A stretch of 64,000 nt of DNA from assembly GCA_020698575.1 (NCBI GenBank), contig CM036243.1, forward strand, positions 12,515,903 through 12,579,902. Reading direction: 5' to 3'. Origin of the DNA: Bostrychus sinensis. Lineage: Eukaryota > Chordata > Actinopteri > Gobiiformes > Eleotridae. Under the pieces are notes generated by a model that was not told where the DNA came from, did not search any database, and saw only the letters and a list, made by a program, of their open reading frames with translations. Shown piece by piece: positions 25,606-37,574 of this stretch. Within the stretch, counting starts at the first letter, position 1. Every line of letters starts with the position of its first letter. Made by a program: the position numbers and the translations under genes.

Positions 25606-26439
25606 ATAACTCCTCCTCAAGGCCAATACTATATATTGTATGTGGAACCTTTTATGGGAAAAAAATATATAAAAAATGAGTAAACCTTGCATAAAGCACA
25701 ATACCTATAAACTGCATTGGGCTGTATAGAATCTGTAGGTTTCTATACTCTATCTTTATTCTTGGTGTTCCAATCTGGCTCACTACTAATCCCACACAAT
25801 GCGTGACAGGATTAATGTTAGATTATGACAAGGCAAAAAAAAAAAAAATACATAAAACAAACACAAAACGTTTTACACTCAGAAAATGCTTCAGAAATAT
25901 GTGATTTTTCAGCCTCTTTTTCACAACGACAAGAAGCATAGAAATCATTTATTTTGGAAAGGCTGAAAAGAAAAATCCCCCATAGACTCTTCTCTCTTTT
26001 TTGTTCCTTCTTTCATCCTCATTGGCACACTTCCTCAAGTTTTCTGCCAGCCCCTCTGCTCTCCATCTCTCCTCTCCCTCCCACCAAATTCTTTAATGAA
26101 CATGTTTGTGCGTTCCTGCTCCAAACACATGGCGGTCCATCGAGATGAAAATGCTTCCTACAATCTCTAGCTTCATGGTGACGTTTAATTAGACTGGTAA
26201 CACATCGAATATTATACTCAACAAGGGCTTACATACCGGTTTTTTGTTCTCATGCATCTATTAACATTCACTTGCTATAGAAACACAGTCATCAGGTAAC
26301 TGGCTCAGGCATTACTCATTTGGCTTTGAGGTGATGTTGACGTGATGGAAAAGGCAAGTGGTCCTTACATCTAAAAATATAACTCAGAATAAAAACAGAC
26401 ATAGAAAAGACCTAAAGTTACTATCTGAAAACACAAAAA

Positions 26440-26560
26440 TTCTAACAACCTACCACTAAACCAATGTGATTTGAAAAACATACAACCAATCAGGGGAAAC
26501 AGCCGCATAAAGCTCGCCTCCTTTTAGACAAATAACAATGATTTGTCAGATTAATTCTGA
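26440..26560. repeat. Dispersed repeat sharing ATAAAGCTCGCC (copy 1)
   Basis: ACCAATCAGGGGAAAC, then CATAAAGCTCGCCTC and TTTTAGACAA, recur in order at 61928-62000 as GACCAATCAGAGAAAC, CATAAAGCTCGCC and TTTTAGGCAA. The repeat is unassigned. Confidence 0.6.
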
Positions 26561-27579
26561 GGTTTGAATGTGAGGGGATCAAACTTCACATTTCCTCACA
26601 AATGGAATCCATATTTTAAAGCTATATAACAGGTATGACAGATGAGAAATGGCTTATTCAGCAAATACATAAAATAAATGACCAATTTCTGTTGGGGTTA
26701 CCCTTCATGCCCTGCTTCTCCCTGGTTCAAAATGGCCCCTGTTATTAATGCTGCACCACAATGTCCTTGGCTGAGGGATGGAGAGAGATGTCTTTGTCAG
26801 AGTGAGTGTGATTGTGCCTGTGTGAAATAAATTACCAACTGATATATGTGAGAAGGCTGGACATGTGTGTGGAACTCATAAAATCCCACTAACTTCATAC
26901 CATTCTGGCATTTATGGACCATTTTCCAACAGCAGAAAGCATAAAGTCTATTCTATAGAAATGATGTTGAAGCTCAATTTTCGATCTTGCACATGGCAGA
27001 TGCCTAGAGATGTATCAGACAAAGCTGCAGTGCTAATTAGCAATTACAGACGCATTGCACTATAAGGCTAATGCAGCATTTTGGGATCAGCAATCTGTCC
27101 TTCTCTGCATAGACTACTAGACTATAGACGTCTACTAATGTACTGAATATTGGACTACAGACAGGATTCATAGAGTGCAAATTTGCTAAGGTCAGTCAAT
27201 TTCTTTGGATATGCATGAATACATCTACATAACCATTTAAAGTTGTTTTAATGTTTACTTTCTCTGAAAATGAGATGCATTTTATGCAAGCAAATGTTAT
27301 CAGAAATTGAGCCATTCAAACAGTTGGTATGGTAGATTCACTAATAACTCAATAATGGCGTCTTCCACAATGAATATAAATGTCATGTACATACTAATGT
27401 AAGGCTCAGAAAGTGTATTCCTGGCCTGGGTTGTTATATCACTTTCTACCCCTAGATGGCGTTGTGAATCACAGAACAATTCAAGCTTTTCCAATACCTT
27501 AGAGATTTATGAAATAGCCTATGTTTGCAAAAGGCAAACTAATACATTTAATGGATATTTGTAATTAGATATGCTAATA

Positions 27580-27700
27580 GGTGGGGTATACCTTGGACAA
27601 TAACTAGTTATTTGCAGGGTTGACACAAAGACATGCAATGACAGACCATTTACTCTCATATTCAATCACTTGGAGTCACAATTTCTCCTAACACTCACAG
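27580..27700 (-). mobile_element. SINE fragment, minus strand
   Basis: GGTATACCTTGGACAATAAC, GCAGGGTTGACACAAAGACA and TTACTCTCATATTCAATCAC match the 25345-25605 copy, block for block, in the same orientation. Confidence 0.65.
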
Positions 27701-27783
27701 TGAGTCATAAACTGTATGACTGTATCAACACTTAAGCATATTCTTTCACAATTAGGCAGCCTGAAAGCAAAACTAGTTCTGCA

Positions 27784-27821
27784 ATAAAAAAAATAAATAA
27801 ATAAATAAAAATAAAAAAAAT
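27784..27821. repeat. (AAAT)n / A-rich microsatellite
   Basis: Several AAAT units embedded in poly-A runs. Confidence 0.9.
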
Positions 27822-28160
27822 CTAAAATTAATATAAAAGCATGGAAATGAAAAGGGGAGGGGGTCATATCCAAAATTCGAGCAACGACATCAACTGCACT
27901 GCTCAAACATTTTCATGGTTTTCCAGCAATTCCTCCTAATCTCTCATCCCAACTGAATCTCCTGACCCCACTCCTTATGTCAGGGTGGGGGTCCTGCTAA
28001 ACTATAATAGCAGCATGCTTGTTTTAAGTAGCCAGATTGCCATGTCTGTGCAAGTCTGGGTTGGGATTACCGGGACGTGGCAGGGGAGCAACGAGTTCAG
28101 GGGAGCCTTCTGCCACTGGGAATGTGAGCAGGAACACACTGCGCCTCACTGAGGGCTGTG

Positions 28161-28181
28161 TGGGGGGTGGGGGGTGGGGGG
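28161..28181 (+). repeat. G-tract cluster
   Basis: Three runs of six G separated by single T. It is a guanine-quadruplex candidate on the plus strand, which is the non-transcribed template side relative to sh3gl2. Confidence 0.75.
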
Positions 28182-29400
28182 ACATAGACTGATAACACTG
28201 AGCCTAGAGCTGACGGATTTACCAGGGGAATAAGGCTGAAATGTGCAGAGGGAGATGTGCAAATTTAGATGTATCCACAGCGTATTAGTGTGAGTCACAC
28301 CTCAACGCCAGACTGAATGCTTCTTTACAGATACAAATGTGCTGCCGCCGCTCACACTCGTGCATTTTTTGGGGACACTGAGTTGAACATCTGCAGGCAG
28401 ACAGAGGGCTGTGCTAATAAGTGCAAATAGACTCATCACACGTGGCTAACACAATCAGTGCAGCCACTATCCCCAGTGTGGACTGCTGTACTTCACGTAC
28501 TGTCACCCAACCTTGACAAAAGTATTAACAGCAAACGACCAGAAATCAACAGTATTTTAAGGATCAAATGTATTCAATGCATGTGTTTACCTGTCCCATC
28601 ACATTCCACAAATTCTATGTAAACAAAACAATGTAAAGGGCTAGTTACATGAGAACATGCAACAGTCATACTGTCTACAAACAAGAAGTCATAGCGCTAC
28701 TCTTTACTACAACCACTATAACTTTTAAATTCTGTTGTTTTTTTGGAGCAATGCTGATAAAATTACTGGATTTTTTGATCATTGCCCCAAAACACCTCCT
28801 TGACTAAATTCAAAACATTGCATTTCTGTGAAGTGAGAACGACGGTAATATCACATTGTACTTTTAGATGGAGTCATGAGCAACTACTCCTTCACTATTT
28901 CTACCCATGTCCTTCAAGAGATATGCCTTTTTGTACTAAATTAACTTTGGGTATTTACCTAAACGTCAATACTTCTACTACTTCTTTTAAAGTAATGTAA
29001 ATACCATCTGCCTTATTGTATCTCTGTGAGCTATATAATGACCTCCTGTCCTCATCTGCTCCTGTGTTCTGACTCATAGAGGTCTAATATGTAATTAACA
29101 GTGTCGAACATCCACAGGACTTGACCTTCAGCAGACACATTGTTATTACTGTCACTTCAAAGCCATTATTCCTCTTTATCTGCTGGACAACTGTTCATAC
29201 AGATGAGGAATGGTGCAAACTGGGAGCTGGGACTGGTGCTGTTGGGAGTGGGAAGCGTGTGTGGCTCAAAGCTGTTGTCCTAACATACACTGAGAAAAAC
29301 AAACTATCATTATAACCCTTTCTTAGTTTCTCTCTGTGGTATTATGTTAACTGTTAACAATGTCGCCTGGCTTGCAGAGGTTTTTTATGTCTTGGAACTG

Positions 29401-29430
29401 TCAAAAAACAAACAAACAAACAAAAATAAA
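29401..29430. repeat. (AAAC)n tract
   Basis: Four to five AAAC units followed by AAATAAAATA. It has a retroposon-tail look, but no body is recognised. Confidence 0.8.
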
Positions 29431-30072
29431 ATAGCTGGAATTCCTTGTGACCAAACTAAAGACATTGCTATGTACTGCCTATAATCTAACCTGGCAAAAG
29501 ACAGCACTCTGAAATGTCCCCCAGTCTCATTGCAAACATTTGTAAAGATAAGGAACTTATGGAATATTTGATGGTGATTGGATCAAACACCAGTTAGTGA
29601 CCCTCTACTTGATTTGTTTAGTAAAACAATGTAACAAAAATGATGTTGTTGTAATATATTGCAGCATATGTTACGCTTTTGTGTGTCCCCATGTTGTTAA
29701 CAACCTTCGCTAAAAGTGTTTGTCGCCATCCCCTCACCTAAAACTCACCCACTCACGGCAGTGCTGCCATGTCATTCATTACACACTGCCAGCAAACAAA
29801 TCTGCGTGAGACTGACAAGATGGATTTTTGTGAGTTTGTGAACTCGTGGGAAACCAGCTTACAAGGGAATCTATAACCACCATGACATTTCATATTAACA
29901 TCTAGACAAATACCATGCAAGGTTCGGGCAGTGGATGGGATATACACGTACACTGATGTTTTCAGTGGAGCCATACTACTGTATAAAAAAATTACTCTGG
30001 TCCCTGTCAATGTGACTTGGATTTCCCGTAGAGAATAAACCACCATTGAATGGTATTTGATAGACTTACATC

Positions 30073-30115
30073 CAATCAGAAATCAGGGGGCTCTCCCAAC
30101 ATCCATTTCTGATTG
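30073..30115. repeat. Inverted repeat, 11-bp arms
   Basis: CAATCAGAAAT (30073-30083) and its exact complement ATTTCTGATTG (30105-30115) enclose 21 bases. It could be an end of an unrecognised DNA transposon. Confidence 0.6.
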
Positions 30116-31171
30116 AATACAAATTGAAATACAATGCAACCAATCACAAAGGCATCTAGCACAGTTAAGATTGGCCAGGTAGGTCTGATATTGTTGGAAA
30201 GGGACGTGGTTCTGTACCCAGTATACTCTGCTATTAAAGTGAATTGTTCGGCCTGGCCAAGCTTGGTAGGGTCATAAATATAAGTAGTTAATATTAAATA
30301 CTAAAATCCAGCAATGCGTCCTCTGCATTACACAGTAGGGTTTCCAAATCCTTGGCATAGCTTTAATTATTATAAAACATAACTAGAAATGAAATTTTCA
30401 TATTTGATAGTTTGCATAAAAGCCACAAACTGCTAAAACGAGATGCATTTGAGATAAGAAGATAGGGTTGCACTCCACACACAAATGTCCTGCAGTAAGT
30501 GCCCAGTGCAGACCAGTGGAGAGATGTCCCAGTCTGGTGCAGCTCAAAGGGGACGAGAATAAAACCACGCAGATGTTAATAAATCAATGAGTGCGCGCAC
30601 TAGAGAGGAATAAAAGCGTTTAGAGGGCGCCGAGGTCATGGCGTGCTGATGGAAGGAGCGGATTTCCGCCAAGGCGCACTTTAGGATTGCATAACAACCG
30701 CGTCGGAGTTCCCACTGTGGTTGGCTGAAACGCACAGGGTGATTTAAACCGTGAGCTGCGTTTGGGTTACAACCTGCGCATTCCAATCGAGAGGCTACTG
30801 CTATATGAGCTTGCATCTCTCCATGGTATAAGGGAGAGGAGCGCGGAATGTCATCTGAAGGGTACAGAGAGGGACTCACGCCCCTCGTGCCTACTACAAG
30901 CACCTTGCAGTGTCACTTAGGCCAGCACAAGAGCGAGAAATAAACTGAAATACCCGTAGCACGCATGAGTAGCGAGAAAAGACGCTGCGTGAATAATATA
31001 TCGTGGTTTGGCGCAGTGCTGCACCACGCTAGGATTTTGACAAGTCAAAATCTGAGCACCATGACAGCTAATGGAGGGGCACGAGACTTGAAATAGGCAC
31101 AGCAGCGAGAACCCCACTCTGCATTCACGGCGCGTGAAGCAAGTGCAGTGCAGTGCGAGGCGTCCTCTTAC

Positions 31172-31216
31172 CTGAGTGGCTTTGTGGAATTGCTTCTTGA
31201 GCCCCGCTACGGACAT
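31172..31216 (-). CDS. sh3gl2: Endophilin A1, coding exon 1
   Basis: On the minus strand the exon reads ATG TCC GTA GCG ... ACT CAG and encodes MSVAGLKKQFHKATQ. It is followed at once by the consensus donor GTAAGAGG (CAG|GTAAGA) in phase 0, where vertebrate endophilin-A exon 1 is known to end. The peptide is the N-terminal amphipathic helix H0 of the N-BAR domain, whose hydrophobic face (Val, Leu, Phe) inserts into membrane. Endophilin A1 senses and makes curvature at clathrin-coated necks and recruits dynamin and synaptojanin through a C-terminal SH3 domain, which is outside this window. KATQ matches SH3GL2. As I recall, SH3GL3 has KASQ and SH3GL1 FYKASQ. The centlein exons upstream on the same strand add synteny support. 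The start context is CCATCATGT with A at -3. I cannot tell which teleost co-orthologue (sh3gl2a or sh3gl2b) this is. Confidence 0.93.
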
Positions 31217-31560
31217 GATGGCTACGCGGTGGTGGTAGTGGTCCTAAGTGGTCCTATGTGCGATCGTCGTAGATGGAGGTGGTCTCGGTCCTAACGGTGC
31301 TGCTGGGGTGGATGTTGCGGCGTTTCCGTGGCTAACCTCAAGTCTACGCTGGTGTCTACCCGAGGGATCTCCTGCGAGGAAAGAGGCTGACTAAAGCTGT
31401 GCTCAGGCTATTGGATGTCACGGGCACATGGCTAAACCCTGGTGACGTAGCTCCCGTTAAAGCAGCCGCCCCCTCACTACGCCAAATAGACAAGCACACT
31501 GAGGCAGTTTTACGCTAACGCCGTATAAGCGCAACATCAAACAAACAGTCAGTAAAAGAG
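31217..31560 (-). promoter_or_regulatory. sh3gl2: Presumed sh3gl2 5' UTR and core promoter
   Basis: The stretch before the start codon is richer in CpG than the surroundings and has no obvious TATA box. On the minus strand it carries a CCAAT box (complement of ATTGG near 31411) and a CRE-like half site TGACGT/ACGTCA near 31442. Together these suit a CpG-type neuronal promoter. A very short upstream reading frame would begin at the CAT near 31427-31430 if transcription starts that far up. The start site itself cannot be placed from sequence. Confidence 0.55.
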
Positions 31561-31794
31561 GTCTGAGCAGCGACTCTTGGGTCTAGATTAAGTTTGTAGA
31601 CTGTAATCTTCTCTTTCACAGTTAGACCAAGAAAGTAACGAAAGCAGGCAGTGAGTGGCTGACCTAATGTGGCTTTAAGGTTTTGGACACGGCGGCTCCA
31701 GCACCATGGACAGTGCCAAGTTACACTAGGAAACTACTGGAAGAAAACTTGGGGACAGAGGTGAGACAACCTATACTTACTCCTTAGTAATCAT

Positions 31795-31874
31795 CTACTT
31801 CTACTACTTCTACTACTTCTACTACTACTTCTACTACTTCTACTACTTCTACTACTTCTACTACTACTACTACT
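31795..31874. repeat. (CTACTT)n / (CTA)n microsatellite
   Basis: About 80 bp of alternating CTACTT and CTACTA units. It is followed by CTGTCCCCAAACCCTG, text that also follows ACTACTACT at 37635 and 59880, so this is probably an expansion at the edge of that repeat family. Confidence 0.95.
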
Positions 31875-32109
31875 GTCCCCAAACCCTGTCCTCATACCAA
31901 AGCCTAAATATTAAAGTGCAGCTCTCCATTCAATACATTACAGTAAAGATGCAATGTTGAACAAACACTATTACAGCAGAATACTATTTTACAATTATCG
32001 TATAGTACTAAAAGGTTTTCCTTTAGGTCTACCGGCTACAGTAGTCTTATTCATGAACCATGTTTATGTCACCTTACATTGTTTTTGTTTAAATCAGCTC
32101 AGTTATTCA

Positions 32110-32640
32110 ATCTAGCCTCTTCACGGTAAGGCTTCTTGCCAAAATAAAACTCTATCTTCCCCTGGTTGACTCAGAGAGAGCAATAACATTAGCATTTGTT
32201 TCTTTATGCCTTGGTTACTGCAATACTCTGTATATATAGGGTTGGACCAGTGCTCTCTGCCTCTTAGGGAGAGCAAATTGCTGCAGGCTGTTAAGAACTG
32301 AAAGACGAGAGCACATCACTCCTGTATTAGCATCTCTTCTCTGGCTCCAGTGGTTTTTACTAGAATTCAATTTAAAATTGTACATATTGATTTCAAATGC
32401 TCAAATTGTGTGGTGCACTTTAGTGGTCTGAGCTGGTGCAGCCTTAGTCCTGCAAACAAACTCTTTCTGGTTATTTCAAAACCAAGACTCACAACCTGGG
32501 GAGAGAGAGGACGTTTTTATTTGCAGCTTTCAAACTGCGGAACAGCCTTCCTCTCTATATGAGATTTCCCAGTCCTTAAATAAGTTTGAAGACCCTCTTC
32601 TTTTCTCTGGCGTTCAACAGTAGTTACATGGGATATCTTG
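32110..32640 (+). mobile_element. L2/Rex1-type LINE, reverse transcriptase C-terminal fragment
   Basis: The plus strand reads, with stops and frameshifts, pieces such as CLGYCNTLY, ISSLAPVVFTRIQFKIVHI and GERGRFYLQLSNCGTAFLSI. These align with the 'GLGYCNALL...LHWLPV..RIKFKI...RGDRAF...APKLWNSLP..IR' tail of fish L2/Rex1 reverse transcriptases. It is a 5'-truncated dead copy. Confidence 0.7.
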
Positions 32641-33380
32641 ATTTTAATTTTTATCTAACCTAATATTGTACATTCAGTGTTTTTTCCTTATTTGGCTTTA
32701 TTTATTGTGTCTATGGTATTTTTTTATTATCTCTGGAATGTCTGTACAACACTCTGTTGTTTTAAATGTACTATATAATTAAACTGACTTGACACCGACT
32801 ATTTTCATTCCCAACATATGCATGCTCTATATTTTAAATGCAGTTTTCCAAGTATTTCTGAACTTTAATTAGGTAAACCCACACTGCCAGCGAATATCTA
32901 TTTCTTGAGCTTACCCAGTATGCCAGAAAATTCCACATTACATTATATTTCATTGTGGCATTTACAGCTCCTGAGGGAACACCTGTCCTTTCACAACAAT
33001 GACTATTGAGCTCTGCAGCAGAAATCCATCCTGTTTAAGCTCAAAAGAGGGGTTGGAGCTGAGTGTTTCAACAGCTCACAACTTCATCTAGTGGCATAGA
33101 AGGAGTCTACATATATCCATACAACCTTCAGTCTTCAGTTTCTACTGCTTAGGAGTCTTGAGGCTGAGTTCTTCCCATATTTTGTCATGTGTGCAGTTTA
33201 TCCTTGAATTCTTGGTCCAGAGAAGATCTGATCACAACTGTTTACGTGGCGCCCATCTGGAACACTTAGATGTTGTTGAGCAGATGGCAACTGCACAGTG
33301 GAAGGATACAGAAGAAGAAGGGGAATCACATCATTAGAACATTATTTCAGTAAATAAAAGAGGACAAACATACACACAGT

Positions 33381-33570
33381 GGGCTGCCGCTGTGGCTCAC
33401 CTCGTAGCAGACATACCACATACAGGAGGGACCCAGGTTCAATTGTCTGCCTCAGGACAGATTGCTTCATGTCTATCCCCCCTCTCTTACTCTCCTCCAG
33501 TTCTGGTTTGCCTGCTGTCTCTGTTACATAAAAGCAAAAAAACAAAACAAAACAAAAAACAAAACAACAA
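33381..33570 (+). mobile_element. tRNA-derived SINE, plus strand
   Basis: The head has an A-box-like TGGCTCACCTCGTAGC (33392-33407) and B-box-like GGTTCAATTG (33436-33445). It is followed by a pyrimidine-rich body (CATGTCTATCCCCCCTCTC) and CTGTTACATAAAAGC with an A-rich tail. Related copies, in different states, lie at 40855-41015 and 62112-62263. Confidence 0.7.
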
Positions 33571-33597
33571 TATATAGGAATAACTCCATGGGATCAT

Positions 33598-33745
33598 ATG
33601 TAGAGACATACACAGACAGACAACCATTCACTCTCACATTCATTCACAAGGGGCAATTTAGATTCACCAAATCAACTGGAGTACCTTGAGAGAACCCACC
33701 ACAGTAGCATCAGTACCATACAGGGACACATCAGTGTGGTAGATA
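33598..33745 (-). mobile_element. SINE fragment, minus strand
   Basis: AGAGACATACACAGACAGAC, AACCATTCACTCTCACATTC and GGGGCAATTTAGATTCACC match the family at 10230 and 25345 in the same orientation. Confidence 0.7.
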
Positions 33746-33959
33746 TTATTTGATTATATATTTAGTTTGAAAACCAACACATGTTATTTTTGTACACTTT
33801 ACTGCAAACAGCGTGTATTGAATAGTTCATATGCATTTACATTTGTCTCTGCCTGGAAGTAGGCGTACATATTTCTCACCATCAGATCACACACAAGGCT
33901 GTGAGAAATGCAAAAGCCCACGCTGTACAATTACTAACAAAAGTATACAAGTACATAAG

Positions 33960-34860
33960 CAGAGGTGGAAGAAGACTTAAAATCTACTGCTATAGTTAAT
34001 AATATTACTCAAGAAGTAATAGTAAACAATTAGGCTCAAACCCAGAAGCTTCTTATTGCAAGGTGAGCATGCTGCTCACTTTCATTCATTTACAGAATTA
34101 ATAAAAATCTTGAGTAAAAGCTATTTTTTTTCCCTCAGAGAATAACTCAAGTAAAGGTAACAGTACGTTTTACAAAATGTAGTTGGCAAAGTACTATCGT
34201 AAAGTAAAAGTACTATAGTAGAGTAAAAGTAAACAGTCTACATTAAATGGAATACTAAACTTTTGCACAAAGGTGTAGACCAAGGCATTTAAAGTCAGTT
34301 TAAATAAAATAGATACATAAATCATAAAATACTGAATATTTATAAGGAAATGTGTATGTGTATTATTCTTCCCCTGGTTTAACTCTCAAGCTGGTACATG
34401 ACCGTATGCACTTGTTTCTATAACTCTAGTGCCACCAAGTGGATTATATCTGCACATACATTCAAATTAACATTACCTTGTTACACAGTCAGTACTTGTA
34501 GTCGTATAAAAATTGTGCCACCAAAGTAATTTTCATACATTTTTAAGATAATGTAGCCTACTTTCTTTCTACATTTTCTAAAAACATACTATTCTTTTTT
34601 TGTAATCACTGAATGAGAAAGAATTTATATTATAATATTATAGTATGGTATTCATACAAGTAACAGCAGCTGTTGTGACAGTAACAGTAGTAGTATTAGC
34701 AGTAGCATTAGAATAAGCAGTGGTAGTAGTAGTAACTAGTAACTAGTAATACTAGTCTAGTATTACTAGCAGCAGTTGGCGATTTTTTAGATGTATATTT
34801 TGCACTGTACTGTGAGAAGTACTTTCTACTTCAGCAAATTTTAGATTAAAATATTTTTTA
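33960..34860. mobile_element. AGTAAAAGTACT-family repeat, compound
   Basis: It starts CAGAGGTGGAAGAAGAC, close to the CAGAGGTG start of the 36667 element. It contains GTAAAGTAAAAGTACTATAG, an internal GTAGTAGTAGT tract (about 34685-34735) and the sub-block CAAGGTGAGCATGCTGCTCA, which recurs at 37687. The right end was not located with confidence. Confidence 0.5.
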
Positions 34861-35779
34861 CTTTATTTTAACTAGCATAACACTATTTTAAAGTAGTATC
34901 TCTGCATGCGACCATTTATAGTATGTAATTATATGTAATATTATATGTAATATTTATTGAGAGAAAGAACTGTTTTGTTGCTTGCCAGTATTGTGTTTTT
35001 AAATAGGCATTCATTTGCACTGGTAGGTAGGTTAAAGATTATGGTAAATATGCTGTTCTTATTTTATGGTAAATCTAAAGTAAAGCAACTGATACTCTGC
35101 TGCCACCTAGTGCTTAGATATGATGATGCAATTTGGATCGCAGCACTGTGTGTAAGTATATAGTTGGATTCAAAGGTGGGGAAAGTACTTATAATGGTCT
35201 GGAAAGATATTAAGAAGTGTCTGGAAGGTCTAAGTGCAGGCTTATATTTTGTTGTTAACAGCTTATAGATTAAAACAAAATAAATACACACAATAATTTT
35301 GCATTATATTACTGAACATGTTAGCAAGACTGATGCCAATCTCCAATCTGTGGGCTGTGAACTGGTAATGAATAAAATGTGGACAGTGGTCAGTGTTGCC
35401 TGATTTGTTGTCAAATTTTAATTCACTTGTACATCTAAACAATAATTTCAGCATTTATTATGCATGATAAAAGCCAATGACAGTAGACCAGGCTTCTAAT
35501 AATGGCGCCCCCCTGTGGAGCTTCACAGGCACTGAGCAAAACACAGGCCCTTTTCATGTATTTTAATTTTGTTAGAGATCCCAAGATGGCAACAGCAGTC
35601 TTTACACTGTTTTACCTCTGCTTTATTTCTCCATTGAACACTGTTTAGATATAATTGAAAATAATTGAATAACACAAAGAGTCACTAGGTCACAAAACAT
35701 TAGATCTAAAAACGGATAAGAATTGGTAATGCTGTGTACGTATGATTCATAAATATTCAGTATGCGCAATGTACAAACA

Positions 35780-35950
35780 TAGAAGAAGTACTCAAAATCT
35801 GTACTTAAGTAAAAATACTGGTAAAAATACTGCAAAATACTGTTGCTCAACTCAAATAAAAGAAAAAGTACTTCTTGAGTAAAAGTTTTTTATATAAGGT
35901 ACTTAAATTAATCACTTGAGTAAAAATATCCACTTACTTTCTACCTATGT
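35780..35950. mobile_element. AGTAAAAGTACT-family fragment
   Basis: AGAAGAAGTACTCAAAATCT, TACTTAAGTAAAAATACT and CTTGAGTAAAAATATCC are followed by TACTTTCTACCTATG. ACATAGAAGAAGTACT and its near complement close the two sides, suggesting a short inverted-repeat element. Confidence 0.5.
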
Positions 35951-36666
35951 ATAAAATATTGTATCAGTTATGTATTATTGAGAAATTATATTTTGGCACT
36001 CATACGGTGTTAAAAAAAAAAGAAAAAACTGGGATATGCTTGCATATTTTCTTTATTTGAACTTTAGAACTTCAAAGAAAAAACCTACCAGCTGCTATAG
36101 TAACTTTATCACTACTGACACAATATTAGCCATGGTTAGACAACACTAATATTACCATTTAATATGATATCTGAATTTTACTTTTAATATAGTAAATTAT
36201 CTTTAAAACACAAACTAAAAATCAATACTAAACAGGACCAAAGAAGACTAAACCAGGTCTAAATTAGCATTAAATGTGACCCATATGCATTGTTGAAATA
36301 AACCTGAACTAAACCAGGACTTTTGTTTTAGGACTTTAAATGTTTCTCATGTTAAAGATCACGAAAAAATGTCACACTGATACAAGCAGTACAGAGATAC
36401 AGTATATACTGAAAAGGTTTAACATTTGCAATATATTGTGCATTCTCACATACTGAAGTACCAATCAGAATGATTAGTTGAGTAAAAACAAAGCAAGTAT
36501 TATATGTAAAATTTACTTCATTTCAAAAGTATTTGGTAACACGTGAATAACTCACTACTATTTAGCATTAATAAAGCATTCATAAATATGTAATTAACAA
36601 TATTTTAATGAATAGATGAATGATGGATAGATAAATGTTGTTAATGTTTAAATAATGCTTTGTAAA

Positions 36667-37531
36667 CAGAGGTGAACAGTAATGAAATAAATTTACTTAC
36701 AGTTAGCACTTACAGTTTTCAAGAATCTTGTACTTTACTTGAGTAGTATTTTTGGGGGATACTTATGACTTTTACTCCACTACATTTTGAAAGATAAATA
36801 TTAATATTAATAAGATAAAATTCTTTTTACTCCATTACGTTTCTATAAAGGCAGAAGTAAATTCTTAAAACCATAAGACATAATTGATTTAGTTTCTTGT
36901 CTGCGTGTGGTCTGCCTCCTCCACCCTCTAGTCACTAAAGATACATAAGATACATTACTAATGTTTATTGATATTTTAGGACTTGGCTTAAACCTGGTTC
37001 AGTCCTGCTTTACTTTTGCTACCTTCAGTTTCTGTTTGGACAGTGCTGATTTTATCTTGTATTCATCTCAGTTTAGACTTTGGTTAGACCTGTTTTAGTC
37101 CTGGTTTACACCTGTTTTAGATTTTAGTCCCTATCTGTTCAATTAATGGATTTTCATTAAATAAACTTTCCTCTGTTTTACTGATTCTGTACAAACATGT
37201 CTCTACTCTCTAGTTATTCTAATTCAAAGCTAGACTAAAAGAGTTTGACCTCTATCTATAGGGTGTCTGATTAAGAATGTATGAAAATGTATTTTGGAGC
37301 AAATCTGTGACTTGAAGGTAGCGGAAACGTCAATGTTTCTTTTTTTGACTGCACAAATTTTAAATGTACAAATTACATTTAATACTTAGTATTTTTTAAA
37401 GCTCATACTTCAGTATTTTAACTCAAGTAATATTTTGAGTGAGTGACTTTTACTTATATTGGAGTAATATTTGACCAGGAGGATGTGTACTTTTACTCAA
37501 GTAGTGAAGTTAAGTACTTTGTCCACCACCG
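36667..37531. mobile_element. hAT-type non-autonomous element, 865 bp
   Basis: The left end CAGAGGTGAACAGTAA and right end ACTTTGTCCACCACCG are imperfect inverted repeats. They are flanked by a perfect 8-bp duplication TTTGTAAA (36659-36666 and 37532-37539), as expected for hAT. The subterminal regions are full of TACTTTTACTCAAGTA-type motifs. The interior holds a degenerate array of TTTAGTCCTGG-like units (about 36980-37130). No transposase is present. Confidence 0.8.
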
Positions 37532-37574
37532 TTTGTAAATGATAAATTAGCTGGTCATGAATCCTGAGTTATTC

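Larger units (their letters stand above)
1..31171 (-). other. sh3gl2: sh3gl2 intron 1 (5' part, runs off the left edge)
   Basis: The intron begins at the GTAAGAGG donor directly after exon 1 and continues leftwards past base 1. Endophilin exon 2 should encode a stretch like KVSEKVGGAEGTKLDDDF. I looked for it on the minus strand by eye and did not find it, so no acceptor lies in the window. A very long first intron is known for vertebrate SH3GL2. The content is AT-rich, with many relics of mobile elements and microsatellites listed separately. No open frame here resembles a protein apart from transposon pieces. Stretches such as 1-960, 1020-3300, 7000-8500, 13.6-15.2 kb, 18.8-22.0 kb and 28.2-31.1 kb hold nothing I can name. 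Confidence 0.8.

Noticed and set aside
30544..30903. 119-codon minus-strand frame just downstream of sh3gl2 exon 1
   Set aside because: It lies immediately inside intron 1 and has no homology features. The moderately CpG-rich composition near the promoter explains the lack of stops.
1..31171. Search for sh3gl2 exon 2
   Set aside because: No minus-strand segment encoding a GGAEGTKLDDDF-like peptide with splice sites was seen, so the next exon is taken to be outside the window. This is a by-eye negative.
33381..33445. Possible tRNA gene (A- and B-box-like text)
   Set aside because: No acceptor stem or anticodon arm can be folded, and a SINE body and A-rich tail follow. The same applies to 56505-56625 and 62200-62263.
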